Assembly (NCBI RefSeq): GCF_900120405.1 | Contig: NZ_LT635492.1 | Location: 329,478-393,477, forward strand | From: Urinicoccus massiliensis | GTDB lineage: Bacteria; Bacillota; Clostridia; Tissierellales; Peptoniphilaceae | Direction: 5' to 3' | Length of the DNA: 64,000 nucleotides | Shown: positions 43,067 to 52,229 of the stretch, piece by piece | Numbering within the stretch: position 1 is the first letter of the stretch | How the letters are laid out: each line of letters starts with the position of its first letter | The notes under the pieces: generated by a model | The model's database searches: none | The model's input: the letters and a program-made list of their open reading frames with translations, nothing else | What the model was told of the DNA's origin: nothing | Translations under genes and position numbers: made by a program

Positions 43067-44446
43067 TTGATTGCATTTGATTTTAAAAATAATAAGCGCC
43101 ATGTCCATTTTATCGGCATTGGCGGTATTTCTATGAGTGGCCTGGCAGAGATACTCCACCACAATCACTTTATCGTTTCCGGTTCTGATATGAAAGAATC
43201 CAAAATTACCCAACATCTAAGAGAAATTGGAATTCCTGTAACGATTGGACATAGCAAGGAAAACATCCAGGGGGCTGATGTGGTGATTTTTACCGATGCC
43301 ATTAGTCTGGATAATGAAGAGCTTCGAGGGGCCATTGAAGCCAAGGTTGACCTAATTGACCGGGCCAGTTTTTTAGGCATGCTCATGAAAAACTATAAAA
43401 AATCCATTGCCGTTTCTGGAACCCATGGCAAGACCACTACGACTTCCATGATTTCCTGTATGATTCGAAATCTAAAAGAAGACCCTACCATCTTGCTAGG
43501 CGGCGAATTGGATGAAATAAAGGGAAATGTCCGTTTTGGCAAGAAAGAACTCTTTTTAACCGAAGCTTGTGAATACAAGGCCAATATTGTCAAATACTTC
43601 CCCACTACAGCCATTATTTTAAATATGGACGAAGACCACCTGGATTATTTTGACAATATGGACCACATTTACCGTACCTTTCTCCAATATGGTCAAAATA
43701 TCCCCCCGGAAGGTTATCTTGTTTTAAATATGGACAATGCCTATGTTCAAAAATTAATTCCGGAAGTACAGGCTCATGTTGTGACCTTTTCCATCCAGCA
43801 AGAAGCCGACTACCAGGCAAAAAATATTCGCTTTTCCGAAGCCGGTCTGGCCAGCTTTGACCTCTACTATCACGGAGACTTTATCCGTCCCATTCATTTA
43901 AAGGTCATGGGCCTGCACAATATTTATAATGCTCTGGCAGCCATTGCCAGCGTCCATGAAAATGGTCTGGACTTTGATCTTGCTATCCAAGGCCTGGAAT
44001 CCTATCGAGGCGTCCACCGTCGTTTGGAATACAAGGGAAGTAAAAACGGCATTAGCGTTATTGACGACTATGCCCACCACCCTACAGAAATCCAATCCAC
44101 CCTCCACGCCTTAAGACAGGCGGCCCAAGGAAAGATTTATTGTGTCTTCCAACCCCACACCTTTACTCGGACCAAATTGCTCTTAGATGGCTTTGCCCAT
44201 AGCTTCCATGAAGCCGATTCTGTTATTATTACAGACATCTATGCCGCCCGAGAAAAAGACTACGGAGACATCCACTCCAAGACCCTGGTAGATGCCATTA
44301 ATAAGATTGGAGACCATGCCCAATACCTTGCCGACTTTGATGAAATTGTAGATTTTTGTAAAAAGAAACTTCAACCCGGAGATACCCTTCTAACCATGGG
44401 AGCTGGAGATGTTTACCTTATTGGCGAAAAGTTTTTAGAAAATTAA
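43067..44446 (+). CDS. murC: UDP-N-acetylmuramate--L-alanine ligase
   Basis: A 459-residue MurC, adding L-Ala to UDP-MurNAc in peptidoglycan synthesis. Rossmann start HFIGIGGISMSGLAEIL, ATP loop SGTHGKTTTTSM near 117, and VIDDYAHHPTEI near 330 are diagnostic. The start codon is TTG: GAGGAGG lies upstream at the right distance, and no ATG is available before the conserved N-terminus. It is not in a dcw cluster here; it stands alone beside spoVG. Confidence 0.96.
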   Translation: MIAFDFKNNKRHVHFIGIGGISMSGLAEILHHNHFIVSGSDMKESKITQHLREIGIPVTIGHSKENIQGADVVIFTDAISLDNEELRGAIEAKVDLIDRASFLGMLMKNYKKSIAVSGTHGKTTTTSMISCMIRNLKEDPTILLGGELDEIKGNVRFGKKELFLTEACEYKANIVKYFPTTAIILNMDEDHLDYFDNMDHIYRTFLQYGQNIPPEGYLVLNMDNAYVQKLIPEVQAHVVTFSIQQEADYQAKNIRFSEAGLASFDLYYHGDFIRPIHLKVMGLHNIYNALAAIASVHENGLDFDLAIQGLESYRGVHRRLEYKGSKNGISVIDDYAHHPTEIQSTLHALRQAAQGKIYCVFQPHTFTRTKLLLDGFAHSFHEADSVIITDIYAAREKDYGDIHSKTLVDAINKIGDHAQYLADFDEIVDFCKKKLQPGDTLLTMGAGDVYLIGEKFLEN

Positions 44447-44483
44447 AAAATCCTAGAAGATGAAAAATCTTCTAGGATTTTTT
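44445..44483. terminator. Terminator of murC
   Basis: AAAAAATCCTAGAAGAT / ATCTTCTAGGATTTTTT, 5-base loop, directly behind the stop codon. The second ISL3 element begins about 45 bp later. Confidence 0.9.
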
Positions 44484-44526
44484 ATTGGATTTTTAATTTT
44501 TCCACTTTCCTTCCCGCATATTTTAA

Positions 44527-45876
44527 GGTTCTATAATAAATGTTGGGGTCCCCCTAGACTCCAACATTTATTTTTTGCCATAAAAAATGCACTTATCTCT
44601 TTTTTCCTTTACAATAAAGTTACCACAACAAAATGAAAGGGTGAGATAAGTGCATAACTATACTAACACAAATCTATTGAATTTAAAAGGTGTCTCTATT
44701 GACGAGGTGGTCTCTTTTGATGATCACATTGATGTAAAACTCCATTCTTTATACAAGGAGGGACTTTGTCCTGTTTGTGGTCATAAGACCTCTCGCATCC
44801 ATGATTATCGTCTGCAAAGGATCCAACACACGCCTATTGGCTTGCGGAAGGTCTTTCTTTTTCTTCGGAAGAAGCGCTTTGTTTGTCCTCATTGTCAGAA
44901 GCGTTTTTATGAGTCTTTGGATTTCTTAGCTCCCTATTCTAGACGGACTAAGGATCTCCACTTCTTTATCCAAGACCAATTAAAACAGGTCCGGTCTTTA
45001 TCTTCTATTGCCAAGGACTTGGGTTTATCTTCCTCTTGTCTCACAAGCTATCTAAAGTTGGCTCCAAGGAGGCGGCCAAATCTTCCTCGGGTCTTAAGTA
45101 TGGATGAGTTTAAGGGAAATGCTGGTGGGGATAAATACCAATGTATTTTAGTGGATCCAATCCATCACCAGGTACTGGATATTTTACCCTCTCGACGAAA
45201 AAAGGCTTTAATGGACTACTTTTCTTCTTTTCCCAAGGAAGAACGAAGAAGGGTGAAGTATGTGGTTATGGATATGAGTCATCTTTTCTACGCCGTCTTA
45301 AAGGAATTCTTCCCTCAGGCAACCTTCATTGCGGATAAGTTTCATTTTGCCAGACAAGTCTTTTGGGCCTTAGAGAATGTCCGCAAGACACGACAAAAGA
45401 CAAGGGATGCAAAGTATCGTCTCTACTTTAAACGGTCCAAGTCCATCCTACGGAAAAAAGGCAGTCGGCTAAGCCCCGAAGAAAAAGAAAAGCTGGAACT
45501 AATGCTTTGGCAAGACAAGGAAATCAAAGAAGCTTATTTCTTAAAAGAACGCTTTTATGACGTCTTAGATGCCTCCAGCAAAGAAGAAGCAAGACAGGCC
45601 TTAGACAAGTGGCTGTGGGTTGCTAAAGAAAGTGGATTAAAGGAATTTAAAGCCAGTATTCGGGCCTATGAAAACTGGAAAGAAGAAATCCTAAACGCCT
45701 TTTCCACAGGCATCACCAATGGACAAACAGAAGGCTTTAACAACAAAATCAAAGTGATTAAACGGGTTTCCTATGGGTATCGGAATTTTGAGAACTTTAA
45801 GAGTCGCATTTTAATGGTCTTTCGAGCATAAGAAAGGGGCGAGAATGAATCTCACCCCAACATTTGACAAAGAGCC
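44527..45876 (+). mobile_element. ISL3-family insertion sequence, copy 2 (1350 bp)
   Basis: Same length, ends and orientation as copy 1. The left end starts GGTTCT; the right end has one change (GGCTCT). It is flanked by a perfect 8-bp duplication TATTTTAA at 44519-44526 and 45877-45884. The right-hand duplication contains the stop codon of the next minus-strand gene, which is preserved. Fold-back arms equivalent to copy 1 lie at 44587-44599 and 44643-44655. Confidence 0.96.
44650..45831 (+). CDS. ISL3-family transposase, copy 2
   Basis: A 393-residue intact transposase with the same zinc-binding Cys pairs, helix-turn-helix and DDE residues as copy 1, and Phe at position 297. Nearly all nucleotide differences between the copies are at third codon positions, so both have been kept functional or diverged recently. 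GTG start within the fold-back hairpin. Confidence 0.95.
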   Translation: MHNYTNTNLLNLKGVSIDEVVSFDDHIDVKLHSLYKEGLCPVCGHKTSRIHDYRLQRIQHTPIGLRKVFLFLRKKRFVCPHCQKRFYESLDFLAPYSRRTKDLHFFIQDQLKQVRSLSSIAKDLGLSSSCLTSYLKLAPRRRPNLPRVLSMDEFKGNAGGDKYQCILVDPIHHQVLDILPSRRKKALMDYFSSFPKEERRRVKYVVMDMSHLFYAVLKEFFPQATFIADKFHFARQVFWALENVRKTRQKTRDAKYRLYFKRSKSILRKKGSRLSPEEKEKLELMLWQDKEIKEAYFLKERFYDVLDASSKEEARQALDKWLWVAKESGLKEFKASIRAYENWKEEILNAFSTGITNGQTEGFNNKIKVIKRVSYGYRNFENFKSRILMVFRA

Positions 45877-45880
45877 TATT

Positions 45881-46390
45881 TTAATGATAAACCGCTTCAA
45901 ATTTAGGATAGGTCTCTCCCTTTAACAGTAGCTCTCGCGTTTTCTTATCCCTTATCTGAGCATCTAGGTTTTCCCTCAACCATAGAATCTGATCCTCTTT
46001 TACATTCAGTCCCTTGAAGACCTTGTCTCCTTCCTCTTCTAAAAGTTTGTCTACTAGCTCATGGCCATTGGAAAACTTATAGTAATTGTCCACTTGGGTA
46101 AGCCACATGGCCATGGTTAGGTTAATTTCATCCTCTTGTTTTGAGTCTGGAAAGACTTTTTTAAAGGCTTCTTTATCGTAACTTAATTCTGCACTCCTTA
46201 CTTCCATTCCAAGAGTAATGGGTTTAAAGAATTTAAAAGTTTCCGTGTCTTCCGCCTCAACCTGATAGACATGTTTTCCCATTCCTGCAAGCTTCATTCC
46301 CCAATAGGACCTGCCTGTGTAAATATTTGTGATTAAAAGTAGGACAATTAACAAATAAAGAAACTTTCGACTTTTAAAAAATTCTTTCAT
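45881..46390 (-). CDS. Membrane-anchored protein, unknown function
   Basis: A 169-residue protein with one N-terminal membrane segment (residues 9-25, FLYLLIVLLLITNIYTG) preceded by positive charges, and an outer part rich in charged residues without cysteines. No family recognised. ATG follows AGGAGGG. The ISL3 copy 2 inserted exactly at its stop codon without changing the product. It lies downstream of a 22-codon ORF and of an Agr-like two-component system on the same strand, which may control it. Confidence 0.7.
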   Translation of the reverse strand: MKEFFKSRKFLYLLIVLLLITNIYTGRSYWGMKLAGMGKHVYQVEAEDTETFKFFKPITLGMEVRSAELSYDKEAFKKVFPDSKQEDEINLTMAMWLTQVDNYYKFSNGHELVDKLLEEEGDKVFKGLNVKEDQILWLRENLDAQIRDKKTRELLLKGETYPKFEAVYH

Positions 46391-46452
46391 TTTCTTCCCT
46401 CCTATATGGAAATCTTGACCACCCTAAACATTGGTCTCAAGAACTCCTTTGA

Positions 46453-46521
46453 CTAAATATTTTTCCTTTCCATCTCCCAGTAAAAATCTAGAAAGAATTT
46501 ACCCTTCTCCCATAAGTCCAT
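46453..46521 (-). CDS. Possible 22-residue peptide ORF
   Basis: An ORF of 22 codons with ATG five bases after AAAAAAGGAG and a TAG stop. The peptide begins MDLWEKGKFF, ends MERKNI, is rich in aromatic and charged residues, and has no leader, double-glycine site or cysteine. It sits between repeat sequences resembling a LytTR site and the membrane-anchored protein gene, directly downstream of an AgrC/AgrA-like pair. It could be a signal peptide, a leader, or chance. No AgrB or AgrD is encoded nearby. Confidence 0.4.
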   Translation of the reverse strand: MDLWEKGKFFLDFYWEMERKNI

Positions 46522-46540
46522 TCTACTCCTTTTTTCTCTT

Positions 46541-46579
46541 AAATGTAAAAAGATGTAGAACTTACATTTTACATGTAGA
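46541..46579 (-). promoter_or_regulatory. Candidate LytTR-type operator
   Basis: On the minus strand two direct 9-base copies, TCTACATGT and TCTACATCT, start 20 bases apart (AgrA sites: 9-base repeats about 21 apart). An inverted pair AAATGTAA / TTACATTT overlaps them. They lie just before the 22-codon ORF. Confidence 0.4.
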
Positions 46580-46597
46580 TTTAGCAAGAATCTTCCT

Positions 46598-47845
46598 TTA
46601 ATAGGGAATTTGAATACATACTGTAAACAAGTTATCGTCCACAGAGGTATCCATTTTCCCCTTGAGCTTTTGAACTTCTTCCTGGGTAATTACCAGGCCC
46701 AATCCCCTAGCAACTTTTTTATCCCGTCGATAAAACCGTCCTCTTCTAGTTAGAGGTTTTTCCTTAAAAGAATTTTCAATTTTGATCTCCAAGCCTTGGT
46801 TCTTTGAAATTTCTAAGGATAAATACTTATTCTCTGCTCCTTCTAAGGCTTCCAGGGCATTTTTTAAAAGATTTTCTAAAATAGTATAGAGGGAAAAGTT
46901 AATGGACTCTCTTTTTCCGATGGGTTCAACATCCCAAATAAGTTCTGTCCCCAGGTCCAAAAAGGCCTGTCTTTTTTCCTCTAAAAGATAGTCTAAAAGA
47001 GGGTCTCCTAGCCATATTTTTTTAGAAGTCTTTTCTAAATTATTAAGATGGCTTCCAATAGCTTCCCGAGCTAAATCACAATCTCCCTCTTCCAGAAGGT
47101 ATTGGAGTTTAGTTAAATCATTAATATACTCATGGCGAAACTTTCGTATCTCCATTTCGCTACGCTCCTTTTCTTCTAAGATTTTCTCCAGACCATCTCT
47201 TTGATTTTTAATCCGGTCTTTTTGTCTAGTCTCTTCTATGTATTTTCCTATGCCTTCATAGAAAAAGAGCAAGGCCATATTTATAACTAACAGAGCCAGT
47301 AAAAAGGAATCAAAATTATAATAAGATACTGCTTGTTTATTATATAGGTAGTTATATAGTAAACAAAATATAGAGATCCCTGGAATTAAAATAAACGCAA
47401 AAATATATCTATGAGGTAAGTTTTTCCATTTAATATCAATATATTTTTTTATAAAGTTTATCCAGAAGAAATCCCAAAGAACAGAAATTGCAAATAAGTA
47501 CACAATTTTTATTCCTGTTCTTTTAAAGACTGCGTAACTCAAAACATCTGTTATCATTAGAAAAGAAAGTATTAAGAAATTAGAAAGAATTATTTTCTTT
47601 ATACTTCCTCCATAAATTTTACTAGATAGGATAAAAAAGATAGATATATTTACTATTAAAGTAAGGCCTGGAGATGTTTCAAGAAAAATCATCGTCATTT
47701 CTATGAACCATACTACTATACCCAATGCAAGTAAGATATTTTCTTTATAGTCATTTCTTCCTAAAAAAAGTCCAAAAAAGGAAAATATGCAGTAAACGTA
47801 AATAATCTCACTTACTCCAAATAAAATAAGTTCTCCTTTAGTCAT
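46598..47845 (-). CDS. GHKL sensor histidine kinase, AgrC-like
   Basis: A 415-residue kinase. Six to seven membrane segments fill residues 5-195, followed by a coiled stretch and the GHKL phospho-acceptor box FRHEYINDL with His238. The ATPase domain has ILENLLKNALEAL (N box), and GLGLVITQEEVQKLKG. This is the architecture of peptide-sensing kinases such as AgrC. ATG overlaps the regulator stop (ATGA). The lack of an HTH-type partner and the nearby LytTR regulator complete the pair. The signal is unknown. Confidence 0.94.
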   Translation of the reverse strand: MTKGELILFGVSEIIYVYCIFSFFGLFLGRNDYKENILLALGIVVWFIEMTMIFLETSPGLTLIVNISIFFILSSKIYGGSIKKIILSNFLILSFLMITDVLSYAVFKRTGIKIVYLFAISVLWDFFWINFIKKYIDIKWKNLPHRYIFAFILIPGISIFCLLYNYLYNKQAVSYYNFDSFLLALLVINMALLFFYEGIGKYIEETRQKDRIKNQRDGLEKILEEKERSEMEIRKFRHEYINDLTKLQYLLEEGDCDLAREAIGSHLNNLEKTSKKIWLGDPLLDYLLEEKRQAFLDLGTELIWDVEPIGKRESINFSLYTILENLLKNALEALEGAENKYLSLEISKNQGLEIKIENSFKEKPLTRRGRFYRRDKKVARGLGLVITQEEVQKLKGKMDTSVDDNLFTVCIQIPY

Positions 47846-48549
47846 TTACCCACACCCCAATAATCCTTTTGATAAGACCTGCCTACTGTAAAAACTTTTC
47901 CATCCTGCATTTTCACCCTATAATTCCCCAAATCTTTAGCATAAAACCGTTGAATGACAAGATCCTGGCGAATTTGCAAAAACCTATCTCCCAAGTCCTG
48001 GGTGACTGTTTTTAAATTTCCAGAAATCCATAGGACCTGGTAGCCTTCAGGGCTTATGGTTTGGATACCAACCTTTCTCCCCTCTTTAAAAAAGTAGAGG
48101 ATTTTTTCTTTGTCAATAGATCTTTTTTGCCTATTTTGAAAAAATTCATAGTATTCTGGGGTTTTTTCCAACTTTTTAAGTGCCCTTTTTAAAACAAGCT
48201 CTACATCTTCTTTGCAATAGGATGCCTTGTCTATAAATCCAATCACTTCATTGTTGATGGCCTTATAGGCCAGGTCTGGAAAGGCAGAAACATAAACCAT
48301 CTTTACCCGATTATCTCCTAAACTCCGAATTTTTTCTCCTAACTGAATCCCGTCTAAGTCCTTCATTTGGATGTCTATAAATAATAGGTCAAAATAATAG
48401 CCATCTTGGTACTCTTCCAATAGGGTGGAAGCCTTGGTCATGGATTGAATTTTTCCTTCTTTTCCTAAGCTTAAAAGAATCTCTTGGAGGTCTTTTTCTA
48501 ATTTTTGAAGCCAAATTTCCTGGTCATCTATAAGAGCTATTCGAATCAT
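47842..48549 (-). CDS. LytTR-family response regulator, AgrA-like
   Basis: A 235-residue regulator. Receiver domain: acidic pair in ALIDDQ, phospho-acceptor Asp59 in LLFIDIQMKDLDG, then VYVSAF. The C-terminal half is a LytTR DNA-binding domain (IDKEKILYFFKEGRKV, DRFLQIRQDLVIQ, YRVKMQDGKVFTVGRSY), which binds pairs of 9-base direct repeats. Such repeats are found 1.3 kb downstream. First gene of the pair; ATG after AAAGGGAAAG. Confidence 0.93.
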   Translation of the reverse strand: MIRIALIDDQEIWLQKLEKDLQEILLSLGKEGKIQSMTKASTLLEEYQDGYYFDLLFIDIQMKDLDGIQLGEKIRSLGDNRVKMVYVSAFPDLAYKAINNEVIGFIDKASYCKEDVELVLKRALKKLEKTPEYYEFFQNRQKRSIDKEKILYFFKEGRKVGIQTISPEGYQVLWISGNLKTVTQDLGDRFLQIRQDLVIQRFYAKDLGNYRVKMQDGKVFTVGRSYQKDYWGVGK

Positions 48550-48603
48550 ATCTTTCCCTTTCTTTTTAGGACTGTGAATTTCAGGGTTTTATCTTCCAAT
48601 AGT

Positions 48604-48642
48604 TTAAAAAAAATATTGGGACTTTTCAGGGCCCCAATATCT
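48604..48642 (-). terminator. Terminator of the nucleoside transporter operon
   Basis: Minus strand ATATTGGG / CCCAATAT stem followed by eight T, directly behind the second permease gene. Confidence 0.88.
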
Positions 48643-48654
48643 TCAAGTCGATTT

Positions 48655-49581
48655 TTATTTTTGTGATTCATAGGGTTTTCCATTGGCTGTTGGGCCATTT
48701 GCTTCTCCTACAAACAAGATTAAGACGATAATTGTTAAAACATAGGGGAGCATATTTAATAAGTCTGGTGGAATATTGTAGCCGGAATAGCCCAAGTAAA
48801 CTACAAGGCCTTCTGCCGCTCCAAAAAGAAGACAGGCAACCAAGGCTCCAATTGGTTTCCAACCACCGAAAATAACGGCTGCCAAGGCGATAAACCCTTG
48901 ACCAGATACCAGGGTTTCTTTAAAGTTGGCTACAATGGCTAGGGAAAGACTGGCTCCTCCCAATCCAGCTAAAAAGCCTGATGTCAAGACCCCAATGTAT
49001 TTCATCTTATAGACATTAATCCCCACAGTTTCTGCGGCTCTGGGGTGTTCTCCAACAGATCTTAAACGCAAGCCTGACCGGGTCTTATTTAAATAGATAT
49101 AGACCATGGCTACTAGGATAAAGGCCAGGTAGACTGTAGCGTATTGTTTGAAGATTAAAGATAAGGGATTTGTTGGCTCAAAGGTATTTGAAAATAATTG
49201 AGGTAGTTTCTTGTCAAAGGGGATGGGCTTGGTCATAGCGGCTCCGTCAAAAAAGATTCGTGCAATAAAGACGCTAAGACCGGGGCCGATTAGGTTAATG
49301 GCTGTCCCTGAAACTACATGGTCGGCGCCAAATTGAATGGTGGCAATCCCATGCAAGAGGGCCAGGGCCATTCCTGCTAAGCCAGCACAGAAAAAGGCTA
49401 TCCAGGGGTTTTGGACATAGTAACCAACAGTGGCCGCAACAACAGCTCCTATGGTCATCATGCCTTCTAGGCCGATATTTACAACGCCTGAATTTTCACT
49501 AATTAAGCCCCCCATAGCTGTGTAGATTAGTGGGGTGGAATACATTAATGTAATTCCTAAGATTCCTGCAATATCATTCAT
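48655..49581 (-). CDS. nupQ: BMP-family ABC transporter permease (second)
   Basis: A 308-residue permease with eight or more hydrophobic segments. Blocks GGLISENSGVVNIGLEGMM, KTRSGLRLRSVGEHPRAAETVGI and LAAVIFGGWKPIGAL match the YufQ/NupQ branch, which imports purine or other nucleosides together with NupP, NupO and a BMP lipoprotein. It overlaps nupP by eight bases. Ends the operon. Confidence 0.93.
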   Translation of the reverse strand: MNDIAGILGITLMYSTPLIYTAMGGLISENSGVVNIGLEGMMTIGAVVAATVGYYVQNPWIAFFCAGLAGMALALLHGIATIQFGADHVVSGTAINLIGPGLSVFIARIFFDGAAMTKPIPFDKKLPQLFSNTFEPTNPLSLIFKQYATVYLAFILVAMVYIYLNKTRSGLRLRSVGEHPRAAETVGINVYKMKYIGVLTSGFLAGLGGASLSLAIVANFKETLVSGQGFIALAAVIFGGWKPIGALVACLLFGAAEGLVVYLGYSGYNIPPDLLNMLPYVLTIIVLILFVGEANGPTANGKPYESQK

Positions 49582-50707
49582 TGACTTTGACCTCCCCAGT
49601 TTTTTTCATGCCCTTGCTTTTATTTAGATAATTTTTAATCAGCTGGAAGAGTTTTGGCATGGCTATAAAGAATACAATAATTCCAATGATTATGTTGACA
49701 ATTTCTGATGGTGTATTAAGTTGGGAATTCAGTTTTCCACCACCATAGGTCAGGGCTGCAAAGAGGATTCCTGCCGGTATACAAGCCAAGGGAGCATTAG
49801 CTCCAATTAAGGAAACGGCAATCCCATTAAATCCGTAGTTTTGTTGGCCTGATAGCATGGCGATATTTTCATTAACCCCTAAGACCATAACGGCTCCAGC
49901 CAGCCCACTTAAGGCTCCGGCTATGGCCATGGATACGATAATACTTTTTTTAATATTAATCCCGCCATATTCTGCGGCATCCTTGTTAAAGCCAACAGCC
50001 TTTAATTCATAGCCCAGGCTTGTACGTTTTAAAATATACCAGGCAGCAATAGCACAGATAATGGCTAGGACCAAGCCCCAGTTAAGGGGAGGGGTCATAA
50101 AGTCTTTTAGAATTTTATGGGCCCTTAAAAAGGACCTTCCTGCTTCGGATATCTTCCATTGGCCTAGGAATTTTATACTAGCAGATTCCAAAATGTCATA
50201 GGAGTTATCACTTTCAGGTTTTCTAATAAAAGGATAGGCCATACAAAGATTGCTTAAGTAAAGGGCCACCCAGTTTAACATAATGGAACTTACTACTTCA
50301 TTGATGCCAAATTTAGCCTTGAAAAGGCCTACTAGACCGCCCCAAATAATTCCAGCCAACATCCCTGCCAAGATAGCTACAATAGGATGGATCACAGGTG
50401 GCAAGGGTACAAGGGCCCCCACAATAACAGCAGCTAAGGACCCTACAACAAATTGTCCTTCTCCTCCAATATTGAAGAGACCTGTGTTAAAGGCAAAGGC
50501 CACACTTAAACCTGTTAGGATTAAGGGGGTAGCTTGGACTAGAGTCCAGGAAATATATTTGGGTTTTTCAACAGCTCCTAGGATAATGACCTTTAAGGCA
50601 GCAAGAGGATTTACCCCAATGGCCAGTAGGAGGATTCCCCCTACCAAAAGGCCCATTAAAATACTCAGGACGGTGTTAAATAAATGACTTCTCCTATTCA
50701 GCTTCAT
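49574..50707 (-). CDS. nupP: BMP-family ABC transporter permease (first)
   Basis: A 377-residue permease. FNTGLFNIGGEGQFVVG, FGINEVVSSIMLNW and LKAVGFNKDAAEYGGINIKKS are the family blocks (YufP/NupP). About ten membrane segments. The frame opens at a GTG at 50716, but ATG 50707 has GGAGG eight bases upstream and starts the basic N-terminus MKLNRRSH; it is preferred. It overlaps the ATPase gene by 14 bases. Confidence 0.93.
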   Translation of the reverse strand: MKLNRRSHLFNTVLSILMGLLVGGILLLAIGVNPLAALKVIILGAVEKPKYISWTLVQATPLILTGLSVAFAFNTGLFNIGGEGQFVVGSLAAVIVGALVPLPPVIHPIVAILAGMLAGIIWGGLVGLFKAKFGINEVVSSIMLNWVALYLSNLCMAYPFIRKPESDNSYDILESASIKFLGQWKISEAGRSFLRAHKILKDFMTPPLNWGLVLAIICAIAAWYILKRTSLGYELKAVGFNKDAAEYGGINIKKSIIVSMAIAGALSGLAGAVMVLGVNENIAMLSGQQNYGFNGIAVSLIGANAPLACIPAGILFAALTYGGGKLNSQLNTPSEIVNIIIGIIVFFIAMPKLFQLIKNYLNKSKGMKKTGEVKVNE

Positions 50708-52229
50708 CTCTTCCACCTCCTGCCATATAATGGCCTAGTTCTCTCTCATTGGTATCTTGTCTTTTGGTTAGGAAGTTAATCTTTCCTTCGTAAATAACCC
50801 CTATCCGGTCCGACAGGTTCATAATTTCATCTAATTCAAAACTCACTAGTAAAACCGCCTTGCCCTTGTCTCTTTGCTCTACCAAAAATTGGTGGATGTA
50901 TTCAATGGCTCCTACATCCAGTCCCCTGGTAGGTTGGGCTGCAATTAAAACATCAGGATCGTTGGTTATTTCCCGAGCAATAATAAGTTTTTGTTGGTTA
51001 CCTCCGGATAAGTCTCCTGCAATGTAGTTGGCATTGTTGGGGCGAACATCGAACTTGGTCATGAGTTGGTCTGCATGGTCTCGAATGACTTCTTCTTGCA
51101 AGATACCCTTTTTACAATAGGGAGCATGACGGTACTGTTCCAAAACTAGGTTTTCCGCCGTTGTAAACTCCAGGACCAAGCCTCTTTTTTGCCGGTCTTC
51201 CGGAATGCAATTCATACCACTTTCCTGTATTTCTCTGGGAGATTTATTGGTAATGTCCTTGTCTTTCAAGTAAATTTTACCGGAATCTGTCTTTCTTAAA
51301 CCAGTCAAAATATCTAGGAGTTCTGATTGCCCGTTTCCATCAACTCCAGCAATTCCTAAAATTTCTCCATAGTGGAGGTCCAGGGAAAAATCATTTAAAA
51401 TCTTGACCTTCCGTTTATCGGTATAGTTTAACTGGTCGACTTTTAAGACCACATCTCCAGTTTCTGCCGGTTTTTTTGCAATACAAAAGTCCACATTTCG
51501 ACCAACCATCTTACTGGCCAGTTCTTCCGGAGAAACTGTGGCAACATCTACTGTATCAATTTTTTGACCCCGCCGAATGATGGTGCACCGATCGGCCATG
51601 GCCTTGATTTCCTTTAACTTGTGGGTGATGATAATAATGCTTTTACCTTGGGTGGCAAGGTTACGCACAATTTCGATAAATTCATCAATTTCTTGGGGAG
51701 TTAAAACAGCTGTGGGTTCATCAAAAATTAAAATTTCCGCTCCCCGATAAAGGGCCTTTAAAATTTCCACTCTTTGCTGCATACCGACACTAATATCTCT
51801 GATATAGCTGTCCACATTAATGGAAAGTCCATATTTTTCAGATAGGTCCTTTACCTTTTCTCTTGCCTTTTTTCGATGAATAAACATACCTTGCATGGGT
51901 TCAACCCCCAATATAATATTTTCATAAACCTTAAAGGGTTCAATGAGCATAAAATGTTGGTGGACCATACCCAGACCGTGGGCAATGGCATCGTTTGGAT
52001 TAGAGATGTTTGTTTTTTCTCCATTGATGAAAATCTCGCCCTCTGTGGGTGTATACAGGCCATAAAGTATATTCATTAAAGTTGATTTGCCGGCGCCATT
52101 TTCTCCCAAAAGGGCATGAATTTCTCCCTTTCTTAAATCGAAATTAATGGAGTCATTGGCCGTAAAGTTGCCAAATTTTTTTGTTATTTGCCGCATTTCA
52201 ACTGCTAAGTCATGATCTAAATTAACCAA
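50694..52229 (-). CDS. nupO: Nucleoside ABC transporter ATPase, two ABC domains
   Basis: A 511-residue ATPase with two ABC modules in one chain. The first has GENGAGKST, VHQHFMLIEPF, SVGMQQRVEILKAL and FDEPTAVLTP. The second has GVDGNGQSELL, CIPEDRQKRGLV, and LSGGNQQKLIIAREI with a degenerate Walker B (VLIAAQPTRGLDVGA), the usual asymmetry of this family. The start is TTG, seven bases after AAGGAGG. It is separated from the binding-protein gene by an intrinsic terminator, so it depends on read-through. Confidence 0.94.
   Translation of the reverse strand: MVNLDHDLAVEMRQITKKFGNFTANDSINFDLRKGEIHALLGENGAGKSTLMNILYGLYTPTEGEIFINGEKTNISNPNDAIAHGLGMVHQHFMLIEPFKVYENIILGVEPMQGMFIHRKKAREKVKDLSEKYGLSINVDSYIRDISVGMQQRVEILKALYRGAEILIFDEPTAVLTPQEIDEFIEIVRNLATQGKSIIIITHKLKEIKAMADRCTIIRRGQKIDTVDVATVSPEELASKMVGRNVDFCIAKKPAETGDVVLKVDQLNYTDKRKVKILNDFSLDLHYGEILGIAGVDGNGQSELLDILTGLRKTDSGKIYLKDKDITNKSPREIQESGMNCIPEDRQKRGLVLEFTTAENLVLEQYRHAPYCKKGILQEEVIRDHADQLMTKFDVRPNNANYIAGDLSGGNQQKLIIAREITNDPDVLIAAQPTRGLDVGAIEYIHQFLVEQRDKGKAVLLVSFELDEIMNLSDRIGVIYEGKINFLTKRQDTNERELGHYMAGGGRDEAE

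Noticed and set aside
46391-48654. agrB or agrD next to the GHKL/LytTR pair
   Set aside because: No polytopic cysteine protease and no cysteine-containing precursor peptide could be found on either strand.
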